Shown here piece by piece: positions 53,656-63,289 of a stretch of DNA of 64,000 bases (within the stretch, counting starts at the first letter, position 1; every line of letters starts with the position of its first letter). Source of the DNA: Proteles cristata cristata (taxonomy: Eukaryota; Chordata; Mammalia; Carnivora; Hyaenidae); contig JAESUZ010001294.1 in assembly GCA_017311185.1 (NCBI GenBank), positions 2,046,001 through 2,110,000 of the forward strand, read 5' to 3'. A model generated the notes under the pieces. That model worked only from the letters and a program-made list of their open reading frames with translations. It searched no databases and had not been told where the DNA came from. A program made the position numbers and the translations under genes.

Positions 53656-53659
53656 GTCA

Positions 53660-53820
53660 GAGCGATTTTGGTAGTTCACACCTATTACCACAGGGCCTCA
53701 CAAAAATCCCATGGGTTCAGATGTGGCACCCCCACTTCATGCAAGGAACCTGAGGCTCTCAGAAAAGGGAGGAACTTGGGGCCAGCCCATCTGACTGCAT
53801 ATCCCAAATTCCTTCTACCA
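53660..53820 (-). repeat. MIR SINE
   Basis: CACAGGGCCTCACAAAAATCC, CATGCAAGGAACCTGAGGCTC and GGAACTTGGGGCCAGC match antisense MIR with decay. Confidence 0.55.
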
Positions 53821-54299
53821 CACTTGACTGCCCACTGGGGATCCTTAAGCGATCAAGGACACTTCCTCTGGCCTTTGTCTGGCTTCACGCACTGTCCGGT
53901 CCTCGGACCTCCCTCGGCTCCTCCGTGAGTAGAATGGGGAAAGTGAGACAACGCTCACTGGCCACGCCTTCACAGTACGACACTTCCGGCACTTAGGTGA
54001 CTGCAGCACTTGGTTCATCCCTTTCACACTCTGCCGCAGTGTGCAGGTGGGAGACACTTTGGGAAATGTGGTCTCAAGAAGCTGTGTGGTCCTCAGGACA
54101 GGGGAAAGCATCCACCCTGTGAACAAGTTTGAGAAGCTTCAATGACCCTGACAAGTGGAGGGGACCAGTCAGTGACCAAGGAATAGCAGGTTCTCCCCTC
54201 CTGAGACCCATGCCCCAGGAAAGGGTCTGGTCCAGGAGTCCCCACACCGCCCCGCCACCGCCTGCCCTGGTACCTGGCCCTGGGCCTGCCCTGCCACCA

Positions 54300-54395
54300 G
54301 CTGGCTGCATCTTTGACCGAGGACATTTCCTTCTCTGGGACTTTGTTTCCCCATCTGTGAGGAGTCCACACTGGCGATTCTGAACGGCACGACCC
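54300..54395 (+). repeat. MIR SINE core fragment
   Basis: TTGACCGAGGACATTTCCTTC and ACTTTGTTTCCCCATCTGTGA are a sense MIR core. Confidence 0.6.
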
Positions 54396-54399
54396 TGAG

Positions 54400-54560
54400 G
54401 TTGAAAATCCATAAAGTTTCCCAGAAGTTATGTGAAGCCACTGCCAGGCTTCCAGTATATGAAGAAATATGCAAATATCAAAGCAGAGTTACAAATATGA
54501 TGGCTCCCGTGTTTACATGGAACAAGTTAACCCTTAAAGTCCCTCACCCCTACCCAGCAC
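54400..54560. promoter_or_regulatory. AT-rich island with octamer and TCF-type motif
   Basis: A perfect octamer ATGCAAAT lies at 54469-54476 and is joined directly to ATCAAAG (54477-54483), a TCF/LEF-type core. CATAAAGTTTCCC, TTACAAATATGATGG, GTGTTTACATGG (forkhead-like) and AAGTTAACCC follow. Repeat-free. Function inferred from motif arrangement. Confidence 0.32.
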
Positions 54561-55204
54561 ACTGTGTTTTTGAGGATCACTAAGCAACAGCTAGAGGTTA
54601 ACATTGAAGCATTCGGTGAGAGTATCCTGAGCCTGAAGGTGGGAGGCCCCTCGTGCTGGTGACTCAGTGACCGGCAGGGGCAGGAAGGAGGCTTGTCACT
54701 CACACCTCTGGGGTATGAAGTCCTGTTTGGCCACCTTTTGAGACTGAGACCCAGTGCAGCCCGAGGCCAATGCCTCCATGGTCTTGGACCTCTAATGGGG
54801 AGCATGGGCTAGCTCCCGCAGGCAGTGAAATCCCTGGTTTGCATCGGAACTGGCAGTGACTAACGCAGCATAGCAGATACAATAAAACAGATCATGGAAA
54901 ATTTAATGGCCCGTGGTCGGCAATCACTGAATTATTCATGCCATCCTTGCCTCTTCCAGATTCTCAATTGCCCGGCCCCCGGCCCTGCAGCCCTGGCCAT
55001 GTGCACGCTGCCAAGTCGCAGGGCCTGAAAAGAGAATGGGACCCAGGAGCCAAGAGGCAGGGGCATTCTGGGTAACCTGTGGCAACGGTTGAGGGGAGCT
55101 CTCTTAGCTTTCATCGTCTCATCAGCCAAATTAGAGGGTTCCCTTCCATGAACGAGTAACAACTTAAATTTCTGCTATTCTTTTCTTCAGAGATGATCCT
55201 CACA
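54561..55204. other. Unassigned sequence
   Basis: No gene or repeat recognised. Confidence 0.4.
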
Positions 55205-55325
55205 TCCCTCCATCCTTCCCCAGTCCCCGTGAGGTAGGCAGGATGGATAATACTACCATTCCCATTTTCCAGATAGTAAATTGAAGCCCAGAACTCTGAA
55301 AAGCCTCGGCCAAAGTCAAGAGGCC
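55205..55325 (-). repeat. MIR SINE
   Basis: CGTGAGGTAGGCAGGATGG, CCATTCCCATTTTCCAGATAG and TAAATTGAAGCCCAGAAC are antisense MIR in order. Confidence 0.72.
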
Positions 55326-56084
55326 AAAAAACGGTGGAGAGAACTTCCGATTTGAGATGGAAACCAAGTACAAAAAACTTAAATTCACTCGATGCTGAAA
55401 TCCTGTTGAAGAAAAAAAGCCACAAGGAAAAGAGTAAAGCCATCGTAGGGCCTAGGCAAGGATGCTCTCAGGGGACCAGAAATGTGGAGAGACGTAGCAG
55501 GAATATGGTATCCAATTGATGGAGAAGCCAGAACAAGGAAACCACAAGTCAGCATAGGCCTAGAGGAGCCTTTGACTGAAACAAAAGCCTCCGAGAAACT
55601 CTACCAAAAGCGAGGGGAGCCTTGGGGGAATTCAAACCGCTTGAAGCATAGCAGGGCCAATGGTCCCAGTCTCTTTTTGAATATATAGGACAGGTGGGCT
55701 TGGCATTCAAGGCCTCATCATTCAACCCCAGGAAAAAGTCCTGAGAACAACTCTCAAAATAAAATGGAGGTTCTGTTGACATTTCTATAGACTTGCCCTT
55801 CCTGATGTCCTCAACAGACGCCTGGAGGGGGGAGGGGGGAAGACAGGGACTCCACAGAGATAAAACATGATCTGTGCTCCTACAAAGGAGGGTTCCACCA
55901 GTAGTTACTCTACACAGTAGCAGACACAGTCCCCAGGCACCCTCAGTGCACCTTAGGGCTACTTACCTCGCCTTGGGAGGGCTTATTACAAGGCTCTCCT
56001 CATTCCCTGTGTATTTTGCCCTCGTTTTCACAACCCAGAAGCCTCCACCTCTATTCCACACCTCCATCAAGAAGTCTCACTATT
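55326..56084. other. Unassigned sequence
   Basis: No gene or repeat family assigned. Moderately A-rich at 55330-55480. Confidence 0.38.
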
Positions 56085-56300
56085 AGTTTTTAAAACAGGA
56101 AAAGCCCTGTATTATTGTCCCTTTTTTTATTGACTAGAAATCTAACATGCTTCTTTAAAATGCCAGCATTTTTATTAGTGTTATTTTTATTAACGTGTAT
56201 CATGGCAAGAGAATTTTGAATAGCTTGTCCCCGTATTTTTTCTCATTAGTCTCATTATGCTTAATTACAATTTCAAAGAAGGTAACTGTGTGGGGGAATC
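56085..56300. promoter_or_regulatory. AT-rich island, possible conserved non-coding element
   Basis: GCATTTTTATTAGTGTTATT, TTATTAACGTGTATCATGG, CATTATGCTTAATTACAATTTC (a TAATTA core) and CATTAGTCTCATTATGC give a high density of ATTA/TAAT cores. No repeat is recognised. Low-complexity bias is an alternative explanation. Confidence 0.27.
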
Positions 56301-56578
56301 TTATAGATCAAAAACCCTATAATGGAGGCTCTCCACACTCAGAAGAGAGCCTTCCTTCCTTCGGCGTGGTAGTGGGTCACGAGCCTGCATTTCTGCTCCC
56401 CATTTCAGCAAGCCTCACCCAGACACTTCTAGGACCCTTGTTCGTCTGGGACAGAGGCCTATTCTACAACCCAGCAGGGAAATATTCCATCCCAGTCCGT
56501 ACTGGTCAACCTAGCTATTTATTCACACATCTCATGCATATATATGCGTATATATGCAGCATCCTCCCAATGAATCAA

Positions 56579-56645
56579 TTATAATATATAATTTTTATAT
56601 ATCATATATTTATATTTTATATATTATTATATATTTATATATTTT
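56579..56645. repeat. AT-rich low-complexity tract
   Basis: About 65 bp made almost entirely of TATATA/ATTATA steps, merging into the T-rich end of the SINE that follows. Confidence 0.85.
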
Positions 56646-56872
56646 ATGTTTGTTTATTTTTGAGACAGAGAGACAGAGCGTGTGCAGGGAAGGGGCAGAG
56701 AGAGAGAGGGAACCACAGAATCGGAAGCAGGCTCCAGGCTCCGAGCTATCAGCACAGAGCCCCACATGGGGCTTGAACTCATGCACCGCGAGATCATGAC
56801 CTGCACCGAAGTCCAGATCATGACCTCAGCAGAAGTCCGGCGCCCCACCGACTGAGCCACCTGGGCGCCTCT
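56646..56872 (-). mobile_element. Felid CAN-SINE with internal 24-bp duplication
   Basis: Antisense SINE: TTTATTTTTGAGACAGAGAG, GCAGGCTCCAGGCTCCGAGC and head complement GAGCCACCTGGGCGCC. A tandem duplication of the GATCATGACCT...GAAGTCC segment is seen at 56792-56815 and 56816-56839. The right flank ATTCACGCATCT (56873) resembles ATTCACACATCT at about 56521, which would put the AT tract inside the insertion; this is uncertain. Confidence 0.9.
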
Positions 56873-56929
56873 ATTCACGCATCTTTAATGGATAACTGAG
56901 GATTATGGAGCTTTGCGGAAAACAAACCA

Positions 56930-57450
56930 CATTTAAAAAAAAAAAGGATCAAGATGAACAAAGCAGCTAGAAAGGAAAAACAGAGATGATACAGCAGACA
57001 GGAAAGCACTCCTACTGGTTCATTGGGAGGATGCTGCCTTCATAAAACAAAAGCAGCTTGCTATAGGGGAAGAGAAGAAACAAAGAATAAAACCGTTCTT
57101 AGAATGAAAAATACATTGGCTGAAATGAAGAGCTAATAAAAGGGTTGAATGATAGGAGGGAAGACCAAATCAGAGACGGAGACAATAAAGTCTAGGAAAT
57201 GTCTCAGAATGTAGATTAAAATGTCAAAGTGATTTTTAAAATAAGGAAAGATAAAGGGAGGTGGAGACTAGATCGTAGGAAGCTGATACCCAACTAATAG
57301 GAATTTCAGGACATAAGTGAAGCCATGAAAGGGAACGAATAACTGAATAGTAGAAAGAAAATCCCCTTAGCGGATGGAAGACAGGGACTTGGGCCATAAA
57401 AACGATCACGGTATCATCAAGGGTCTCTTGTTTACATTCAATGGAACCCA
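56930..57450 (+). mobile_element. Possible old L1/HAL1-like remnant
   Basis: Purine-rich sequence such as GAACAAAGCAGCTAGAAAGG, CAGAGACGGAGACAATAAAG and GTCAAAGTGATTTTTAAAAT resembles the A-rich sense strand of old L1/HAL1 elements. The family is not certain. Confidence 0.4.
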
Positions 57451-57960
57451 CAATTCAACACGGGGCAAGAGAAAATGGGTATGGTCGGATCTGACTTCAG
57501 TTTTGCTTCCATCCTGAGGTTCATCAGCTGAAAATCTTTCATTCATTCTCTCTGTCCCTTTCTCTCCTTCCCTCTCCGCCCTCCTCGCTGCTTCTACTCT
57601 CCTCTCTTGTCCCCGATCGCTCATTCCCAGGCTGACTCTCTTTGTGTCCCGGCTGAGGACGCCTGGAATTCCAGGCCCACCACGCCCACAGAACTAGGTT
57701 CCTCCTTCTCCGTCCACATCCGAATAGGTCTCTGAAATGTTCTCCGATTGGCGGGACATGGGTCACATGTCCACCCCCGACCCATTCCCTTGGCTGGAGA
57801 GATGGGATGCTCTGATTGGATCCCCTGGGGCACAAAGGAAACACCCCCTCATTAACAGCATCTCCGAAGTTCGGCGAGTGAGGGAGTTTCGTGGCAGCTC
57901 CCAAGGGGAAGGGAAGCAGTCCAGAGAAAAAGCAATAGCTCACCACCATTTTCACCAACT
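57451..57960. other. Unassigned segment with pyrimidine tract and CCAAT-type motifs
   Basis: A CT-rich run covers about 57538-57610. GATTGGCGGGAC (57746-57757) and TGATTGGATCC (57813-57823) carry ATTGG (inverse CCAAT). A 150-residue minus-strand frame at 57539-57991 lacks a domain. It differs from the flanking A-rich LINE text and may be a separate old insertion, perhaps LTR-like. Confidence 0.3.
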
Positions 57961-58385
57961 GTAGACCATGCGTAATGGAAAAGAGACACAAATTTCATAA
58001 GGAAAGGGGAAAGTTTCTGAGGTCCAGCAATGACAAGGAAAAATTCAACCATCTTAAGGGGGAAAAAAAAAAAACTTGAGGTATCTAAAAGGAAACAGCA
58101 ATCAGACTGGCATTAGATGTTGCACATGTGATGGAACTTTCTAGAAAGCAACAGCACAATGTCCACAACATTCTGAGAAGAATGGACTCTCTTATTCAAG
58201 TAGAAGAGCAGAGGACAGACATTCTTAAGTATTCAAGGGTGCGGATTCCCACCACGCCCCCACCCTGTTATGCACATGTTCTGAAAAAGAAAAACAAAAC
58301 ATCCTGAGGTTTTACTCTGACAAAAGGAAAACTGAATCCATGAAAGAAGACAACAGGTTCAAGAACTCACAGAACTCACCCAGGA
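57961..58385 (+). mobile_element. Old L1/HAL1-type LINE, left part
   Basis: CAAATTTCATAAGGAAAGGG, CTTTCTAGAAAGCAACAGC, CTCTTATTCAAGTAGAAGAG, ATTCTTAAGTATTCAAGGG and CCATGAAAGAAGACAACAGG resemble the 3' third of old L1M/HAL1 elements. A younger L1 interrupts it at 58386, and the remainder resumes at 58998. Confidence 0.55.
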
Positions 58386-58982
58386 TTCGAAGGGGCACAT
58401 CCACCCTGATGTTTATAGCACCATTATGAATAGCCAAACTATGGAAAAAGCTCAAGTGTCCGTTGACTGATGAATGGATAAAGAAGATGTATGTATCCAT
58501 GCAATATTCCATTGCATATGTGCCTAGATATATGCAATATTGCATTGCATATATGCATAGATATATGCGATGGAATATTATTCAGCCATAAAAAAGAATG
58601 AAATCTTTCTATTTGCCAAAACATGGATAGAGCTAGAGAGTATCGTGCTAAGTGAAATAAATCAGTCAGAGAGAGACAAACACCATATGATTTCACTCAT
58701 ATTTGGAATTTAAGAAAACAGAAGAAACTAGGGGAAGGATGGGGGAAAAAAGAGAGAGGGAGGCAAACTATAAGAGACTCTTAACTATAGAGAACAATCT
58801 GAGGGTTGATGGAAGGTGGTGAGTGGGGTGATGGGCTAAATGGATGATGGGCATTTAGGAGGGCACTTGTGATGAGCACTGGGTGTTATATGAAAGTGAT
58901 GAATCACTAACCTCTACTCCTGAAACCAATATTACAACATTAACTGGCTAGAATTTAAATAAAATCTTGAAACCAAAAAAGA
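58386..58982 (+). mobile_element. 5'-truncated carnivore L1 (ORF2 end and 3' UTR), with TSD
   Basis: GATTCGAAGGGGCACATCCAC, GTTTATAGCACCATTATGAA, ATGGAATATTATTCAGCC, AGCTAGAGAGTATCGTGC, ATATGATTTCACTCATATTTGG, CTTAACTATAGAGAACAATC, GTGATGAGCACTGGGTGTTA and GAATTTAAATAAAATCTTGA are the L1 3' end with polyadenylation-type AATAAA. An imperfect 15-bp TSD flanks it: AGAACTCACCCAGGA (58371-58385) and AGAATTAACCCAGGA (58983-58997). Stop codons in the ORF2 tail and a 33-bp tandem duplication (58501-58566) show it is dead. Confidence 0.9.
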
Positions 58983-58997
58983 AGAATTAACCCAGGA

Positions 58998-59290
58998 GAT
59001 CAATGAAAAGACGTCCCAGTAAGATGGCTGTGCAGTTGGCCTATAAAGCAATTAGCCCAATTAGAAAAAGTTATCCGATGACTCCATGAAGAATAACCTC
59101 AAGAAGAAAACAGCATTGCTCAATTTTATAAGAAGCTGAATGCTCAGAGTGGTCACGGAGTTAAGACATGTGACTCTTCTGAGCAAGAGGGAAATGCAAG
59201 GTAGAGACTCTGGGCAAAACTGAATTTTAATGAAGGTCATGGTCCAGATACAAAGTGAACTGACCTGTGGCATGATTCTCAGCCGCTAAC
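58998..59290 (+). mobile_element. Old L1/HAL1-type LINE, right part
   Basis: CCAGTAAGATGGCTGTGCAG, TTGGCCTATAAAGCAATTAGC, CCAATTAGAAAAAGTTATCC and GACTCCATGAAGAATAACC continue an old L1 3' UTR (GCAATTAGTCCAGATTAG...GGCTTCATGAA). It is the other half of the element at 57961. Confidence 0.5.
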
Positions 59291-59540
59291 CAAGGGTAGG
59301 AAATTGTGCTTTGTGATTCTCACATGAAGCCAGCCTCCCATTGGGCAGGGAATGTGGGAAGAAGAGAGAATCAGTGAAGGCTTTCAATGCACACACAGTC
59401 TATTCCCATTTGTGTTAGGAACACGTGATAATTAGTTCCTTGTGACATCTTTGTTCTTTTTGAAAATGATTAGATAATTCAGCAATCTCTGTTGACTATG
59501 CTGACCGTGGGTTTACCTCTTTTTTAATATTTTTAATTTA
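59291..59540. other. Unassigned AT-rich sequence
   Basis: AACACGTGATAATTAGTTCC and GAAAATGATTAGATAATTC occur. No repeat or gene assigned. Confidence 0.35.
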
Positions 59541-59555
59541 AAAATGTGTACATAG

Positions 59556-59754
59556 GGGGCGCCTGGGTGGCTTAGTCGGTTAAGCGTCCGACTTTCGCTT
59601 AGGTCATGATCTCGCGGTTCGTGGGTTCGAGCCCGCGTCGGGCTCTGTGCTGATTGCCAGCTCAGAGCCTGGAGCCTGTTTCAGTCTGTGACTCCCTCTC
59701 TCTCTGACCCTTCCCTGCTCACGCTGTCTCTCTCTCTCAGAAATTAAAAAAAAA
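59556..59754 (+). mobile_element. Young felid CAN-SINE, intact A and B boxes, perfect TSD
   Basis: Perfect 15-bp TSD AAAATGTGTACATAG at 59541-59555 and 59755-59769. The A-box-like TGGCTTAGTCGG (59568-59579) and B-box GGTTCGAGCCC (59624-59634) are intact, so internal Pol III promotion is plausible. CT tract and oligo-A tail follow. This is the best-preserved SINE in the window. Confidence 0.96.
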
Positions 59755-59821
59755 AAAATGTGTACATAGATTAGTGTCATAGGTTTGTTTATTTTTTTTA
59801 ATTTTTTTTTTCATTTATTTC

Positions 59822-59907
59822 TAGAGCCTGCTTGGGATTCTGTTTCTCTCTCTGCTCGTCCCCAACTTACTCTCTCTCATAAATAAATAAACATTTAAAA
59901 AAAAAAA
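59822..59907 (+). mobile_element. 5'-truncated CAN-SINE fragment
   Basis: AGAGCCTGCTTGGGATTCTG, a CT tract, CATAAATAAATAAACATTT and oligo-A. Only the 3' third remains. It lies about 50 bp after the TSD of the young SINE. Confidence 0.85.
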
Positions 59908-60163
59908 TTGCAACTCCACCCTCTCGATGCCTTTAAAGTTAAAAAGAGAGCGAGAGAGAGAGAAATTATATAAGGACTCAAATCTCTTATTTTGAAGAAA
60001 AATCCACTTCAAATTCCCCCAATCATTTTTCTCTGACTTTAGTTTCCTCTTCCATTATTGTCCAGTAAAAGTAAATTTTGTATGTTTTTCCTCATTGTTA
60101 CTCATTATCTCTAGATCGTGAGATTTTAGAGATATTAGAATGCTAGCAGATTTGGGTTTTCTT
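59908..60163. other. Unassigned AT-rich sequence
   Basis: GAGAGCGAGAGAGAGAGAAA marks a GA tract near 59945. Otherwise AT-rich without a named repeat. Confidence 0.35.
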
Positions 60164-60433
60164 CCTTTTTTAAATACTTTACTTTTTTTATTCTAATTTT
60201 TTTCAAGTTTATTTATTTGAGAGAGGAGAGAGAGAGAGAGAGTGTCTGTGTGTGTGTGTGTGTGTGTAAGGGGCAGAGAGAGAGAGGGAAAGACAGACTC
60301 CCAAGCAGGCTCTATGCTGTCAGTGCAAAGTCTAATGCGGGGCTTGATCCCATGAACCGTGAGATCATGACCCGAGCCACAATCAGGAGTCAGATGCTTA
60401 ACCGCTTAACCGACTGAGCCACCCAGGTGCCCC
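60164..60433 (-). mobile_element. Felid CAN-SINE with GT/GA expansion and head duplication
   Basis: Antisense SINE: TTTATTTATTTGAGAGAGG, an expanded GA then GT tract (GAGTGTCTGTGTGTGTGTGT), GCAGGCTCTATGCTGTCAG and head complement GAGCCACCCAGGTGCCCC. Near 60393-60411 the TTAACCG unit is doubled (TTAACCGCTTAACCGAC). The flank GGGTTTTCTT occurs at 60154-60163 and 60434-60443 as a 10-bp TSD. Confidence 0.92.
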
Positions 60434-60443
60434 GGGTTTTCTT

Positions 60444-60520
60444 TTTTATATTTTTCTGAATTTCCAAACTCTGTACTATAAACTTGTGTTTTATAATGAA
60501 AAGCAGAAAAGAGAGAAAAA
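60444..60520 (+). mobile_element. Old L1 3'-end fragment
   Basis: TATATTTTTCTGAATTTCC, AACTCTGTACTATAAACTTG and TTTTATAATGAAAAGCAG match the end of old L1M-type elements. Confidence 0.5.
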
Positions 60521-60595
60521 TGGAAGTAGAGCTGTGTACATTTTGATGTAGAAATGTGCCTTATAAACAAAAAAAATCAGTTGCTGGGAAGAGTG

Positions 60596-60652
60596 TAGTG
60601 TGTGTGTGTGTGTGTTTGTGTGCGTGCACGTGCGTGCGTGCGCGCATGTCTG
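60596..60652. repeat. GT/GC alternating tract
   Basis: TGTGTGTGTGTGTGTTTGTG followed by TGCGTGCACGTGCGTGCGTG and CGCGCATG. A Z-DNA-prone alternating sequence with CpG steps. Confidence 0.85.
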
Positions 60653-60812
60653 GTTATGAAATCTGGAAAAATAATTGCCACTAGGGAGTGGGGTACTGGG
60701 GCTGGCAGGATGAGGGGTAGGGCGTCTCTCATATTTATTTTGTGATTGTTCTGGGCTGTATATCTTTTTTATAATACACACGGAGTTGTTTAATAATTAA
60801 AGATGTTTTTAA
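60653..60812 (+). mobile_element. Old L1 3'-end fragment, second copy
   Basis: TTGCCACTAGGGAGTGGGG, CATATTTATTTTGTGATTG, CTGTATATCTTTTTTATAATAC and TTTAATAATTAAAGATG parallel the same L1 3'-end pattern as the block at 60444. Confidence 0.45.
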
Positions 60813-61249
60813 AAGCAGTGGCAGAGGGAGGTTGACCCCTGAACTTCTAACACCGGAAGGGTGCTAGTCCCCCCCCTCCTTTGTGAGCAGCCACATTGCA
60901 AAGAATAATCTCTCTTCCTTCCTCTAGATGAAAGAACCCTCCAGATGGAGAGGCGGTCCCGCAGGAGACACAGAGAAACACATTCAGGCTTCACCCACAT
61001 ACCTGCTCCCCGGCGGTGAGAATGAACAGCAGGAGGAAGACGAAGTGCAGACAGGACCCAATGTGCTTGGCCACAGAGAGTGGCATCAGCCTGGAGGTGT
61101 GGTCCATGTCTGGACTGCCATCTAAGAAAGGAACTGCCCACCATCCAGGTAGGCAGTTAGTGATGGGACATCTTTATGAGTCTCCACGCCCTCCCGGGGC
61201 CATCCCGTCTACCCCAATGAGTTGGGAGCCATTCCTAGCCTGGTGAGTC
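60813..61249. other. Unassigned sequence
   Basis: No gene or repeat recognised. Confidence 0.38.
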
Positions 61250-62160
61250 CTACATCTTTATTCCCAGCTCTTGCATCTGTCTGGGGCTTCAGACCTGGAT
61301 ATCCAATCATCTTCTGAAACAGCCTCACAGACATCTCAAGCCCACCTGCTCCCCAGGAAGCACGCTGTCTCTCCCCTCTCCAGGCTCCTCGCACTACACC
61401 CACCTGCTCTCCCTCCATGACTTGGTCAATGTCACATCCATGTACCCCACCGGACAGACCAGAAACTGGCAGTCATCCTTGACTCCTCGCTCTCTCTGCT
61501 TCTACATCTAGTCAAGCCCAGTTCCCATCAACGTCTAAATCTGTCTCCTCCAGGCACAAAGCCCCCCTTCTTCGCCTGCGACCACAATAGCCCCTGCCTC
61601 CGTCAGTACCACATGGCACCTGGTCTGGCAGATGGTCCCTCCACCTCACCAGCCCTGGTCATCCTGGTCTTCTTTCCTCCAATCTCTGTCTCCCAGAGCG
61701 ACCTTTTAAAAGACGCAAATCTGATCATGACTTTGCCCTGCCTACAGGCCCTTTGAAGGCTCCTCGCTGCTCCCAGTTCCTGATTCTAGTCCTCTACTGG
61801 ACTGGGCAAGGCCTGCACGATCTGACCCCAGCCATCCCCTCCAGCTTTACCCCGGAGTCCTGCCGTTCACATGAGATCAGCCAGGTCGAATGTGCTTAAT
61901 TCCTTTGAACCTTCCATGCACTCACTCATCTTCACCTTTGCGTTGTATCCTATCTGCTTTCTGCCTGGGACCATCTACCCCATCCCTCTCTTCTTTTCAC
62001 TATCATGGAAGATCCCAGTTCAGGTGCCCTGGGAAGTGTGGCTAGATCTGGTGTCCCTCCTATGAGCCCATAGTACCGTATACATTCCTCCCTCATGCAT
62101 AGATCTCACAGTTTTCATAATACATCTGTATCCCTCGCTAGACTTTGACTGGAGTCAGCC
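61250..62160 (+). mobile_element. L2 LINE, about 900 bp
   Basis: In sense order: CTTCAGACCTGGATATCCAA, CAGTCATCCTTGACTCCTCG, GTCTAAATCTGTCTCCTCC, CATCCTGGTCTTCTTTCCTCC, AAATCTGATCATGACTTTGCC, GGCAAGGCCTGCACGATCTG, ACATGAGATCAGCCAGG and CGCTAGACTTTGACTGG. It is the longest continuous sense L2 in the window. No full open reading frame remains. Confidence 0.82.
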
Positions 62161-62176
62161 TTCACAGGAGCTCTTT

Positions 62177-62305
62177 AGGATGGGCGGATGGATTGACAGG
62201 TGGTTGGATTGATGAGTGAATGCGTACGTGGCTGGATGGGACGATGAATGGGTGGATGGGTGAATGTGGGTAAATGGATGGGTGGATGACTGATGTGTAG
62301 GTGGT
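62177..62305. repeat. Degenerate (GGAT)n tetranucleotide repeat
   Basis: GGATGGGCGGATGGATTGAC and many GGTGGATGGGTGAATG units. About 130 bp of imperfect GGAT/GAAT, directly following the L2 end and probably grown from its tail. Confidence 0.85.
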
Positions 62306-62950
62306 ATGAAACGAAGTGGGGGGGCCGGCTGAATGGATAGGGTTTGATAGGTAGAGGGCTGGAAGAGTGATAAACACCTGAATGAATGAGTATATATACA
62401 CAGGACCTGAGCGCACCCCTCCAGAGGCTGGTTAGCCCGAGGCAAAAACCAGGTAACCAGAAGGCTCAGGAACAAAGGTATGCATCTAATTATTAGAATT
62501 GCCCAGACAGTGCTGAATTCCAGAGCACAGCAGCTGCTGAACCAACATGCCCATCTTCTACAGAGCCTAGGGACAAGGAATGGCTTAGAGGCAGTGCTAC
62601 ATATATATAAGGAGATCAAAGCCTCCGCCCGATGAATTCATTAATTGCTTTATTGCATGTGTATTTCTGGAGAGCTTGCTGTGCACTGACCCCTGGACTG
62701 GGCCCTAGGAATTTACAGATGGGAATTCAGAATCACTGTCCTCCAATAATTCAAGCAAGGGATCGAGAGCCCCATTGCTGCAGGACATATGATGACAATC
62801 TGTACAGCGCACAAGATTACATACGGGACAGGGGTTGGTTTAAGGGTCAAATCGGTTTAGGGGGCATCCTGGGGAAAAAATCCTCTAGGAAGAAGCAGCC
62901 TTCGAATGGTAGGAAAGAGGAGTCAGCCAGATCCGTCTTGCTGATGCTTA
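62306..62950. other. Unassigned sequence
   Basis: No gene or repeat assigned. A TATATATAAGGAG at 62600-62612 is TATA-like but has no other promoter evidence. Old repeat debris (GCTTGCTGTGCACTGACCCC) lies near 62680. Confidence 0.36.
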
Positions 62951-62954
62951 AAGG

Positions 62955-63120
62955 TTCCACAGCCTGGTGATGACGCTCTGGAATCAGATGACATAGAGGC
63001 AAATCCTACGTCATCACACCACCTCATATTGCTCCTGAAGGGAAAAATGAGATAAAATTGGTATGGCTTTATCAGTGCACTCCGCACATAGCAAGCAACA
63101 CGAGGTAGCCATAGCCATTA
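62955..63120 (+). repeat. MIR SINE
   Basis: GACGCTCTGGAATCAGATGAC, GGCAAATCCTACGTCATCAC, AAAAATGAGATAAAATTGG and GTGCACTCCGCACATAGCAAG are sense MIR in order. Confidence 0.68.
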
Positions 63121-63289
63121 CCGTACGAACCCCCTCAATGTACCGGATGCTTGGTAAGTGGCAGGCCCTTGGCTAGTACCGGGCCAGGCTGGACCAGGCA
63201 GGAAAGAGTGACCAGTGCCTAGAAGCCCTTAGCACAGCACTGCCGGGAAAGGACAATCTCTCTCTTTCCCCTAGTGCGGAAAAAAACTC

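Noticed and set aside
57451..57960. CCAAT-type motifs as a retained promoter
   Set aside because: Two ATTGG motifs and a CT tract are not enough. The segment may be an old LTR-like insertion, so it is described but not called a promoter.
59556..59640. tRNA-like sequence with A and B boxes
   Set aside because: It is the head of a SINE, with a CT tract, oligo-A tail and TSD. It does not fold as a functional tRNA gene and is not called as one.
62600..62612. TATATATAAGGAG as a promoter TATA box
   Set aside because: No initiator, CpG context, downstream exon or conserved motif supports a start site. AT-rich chance match.
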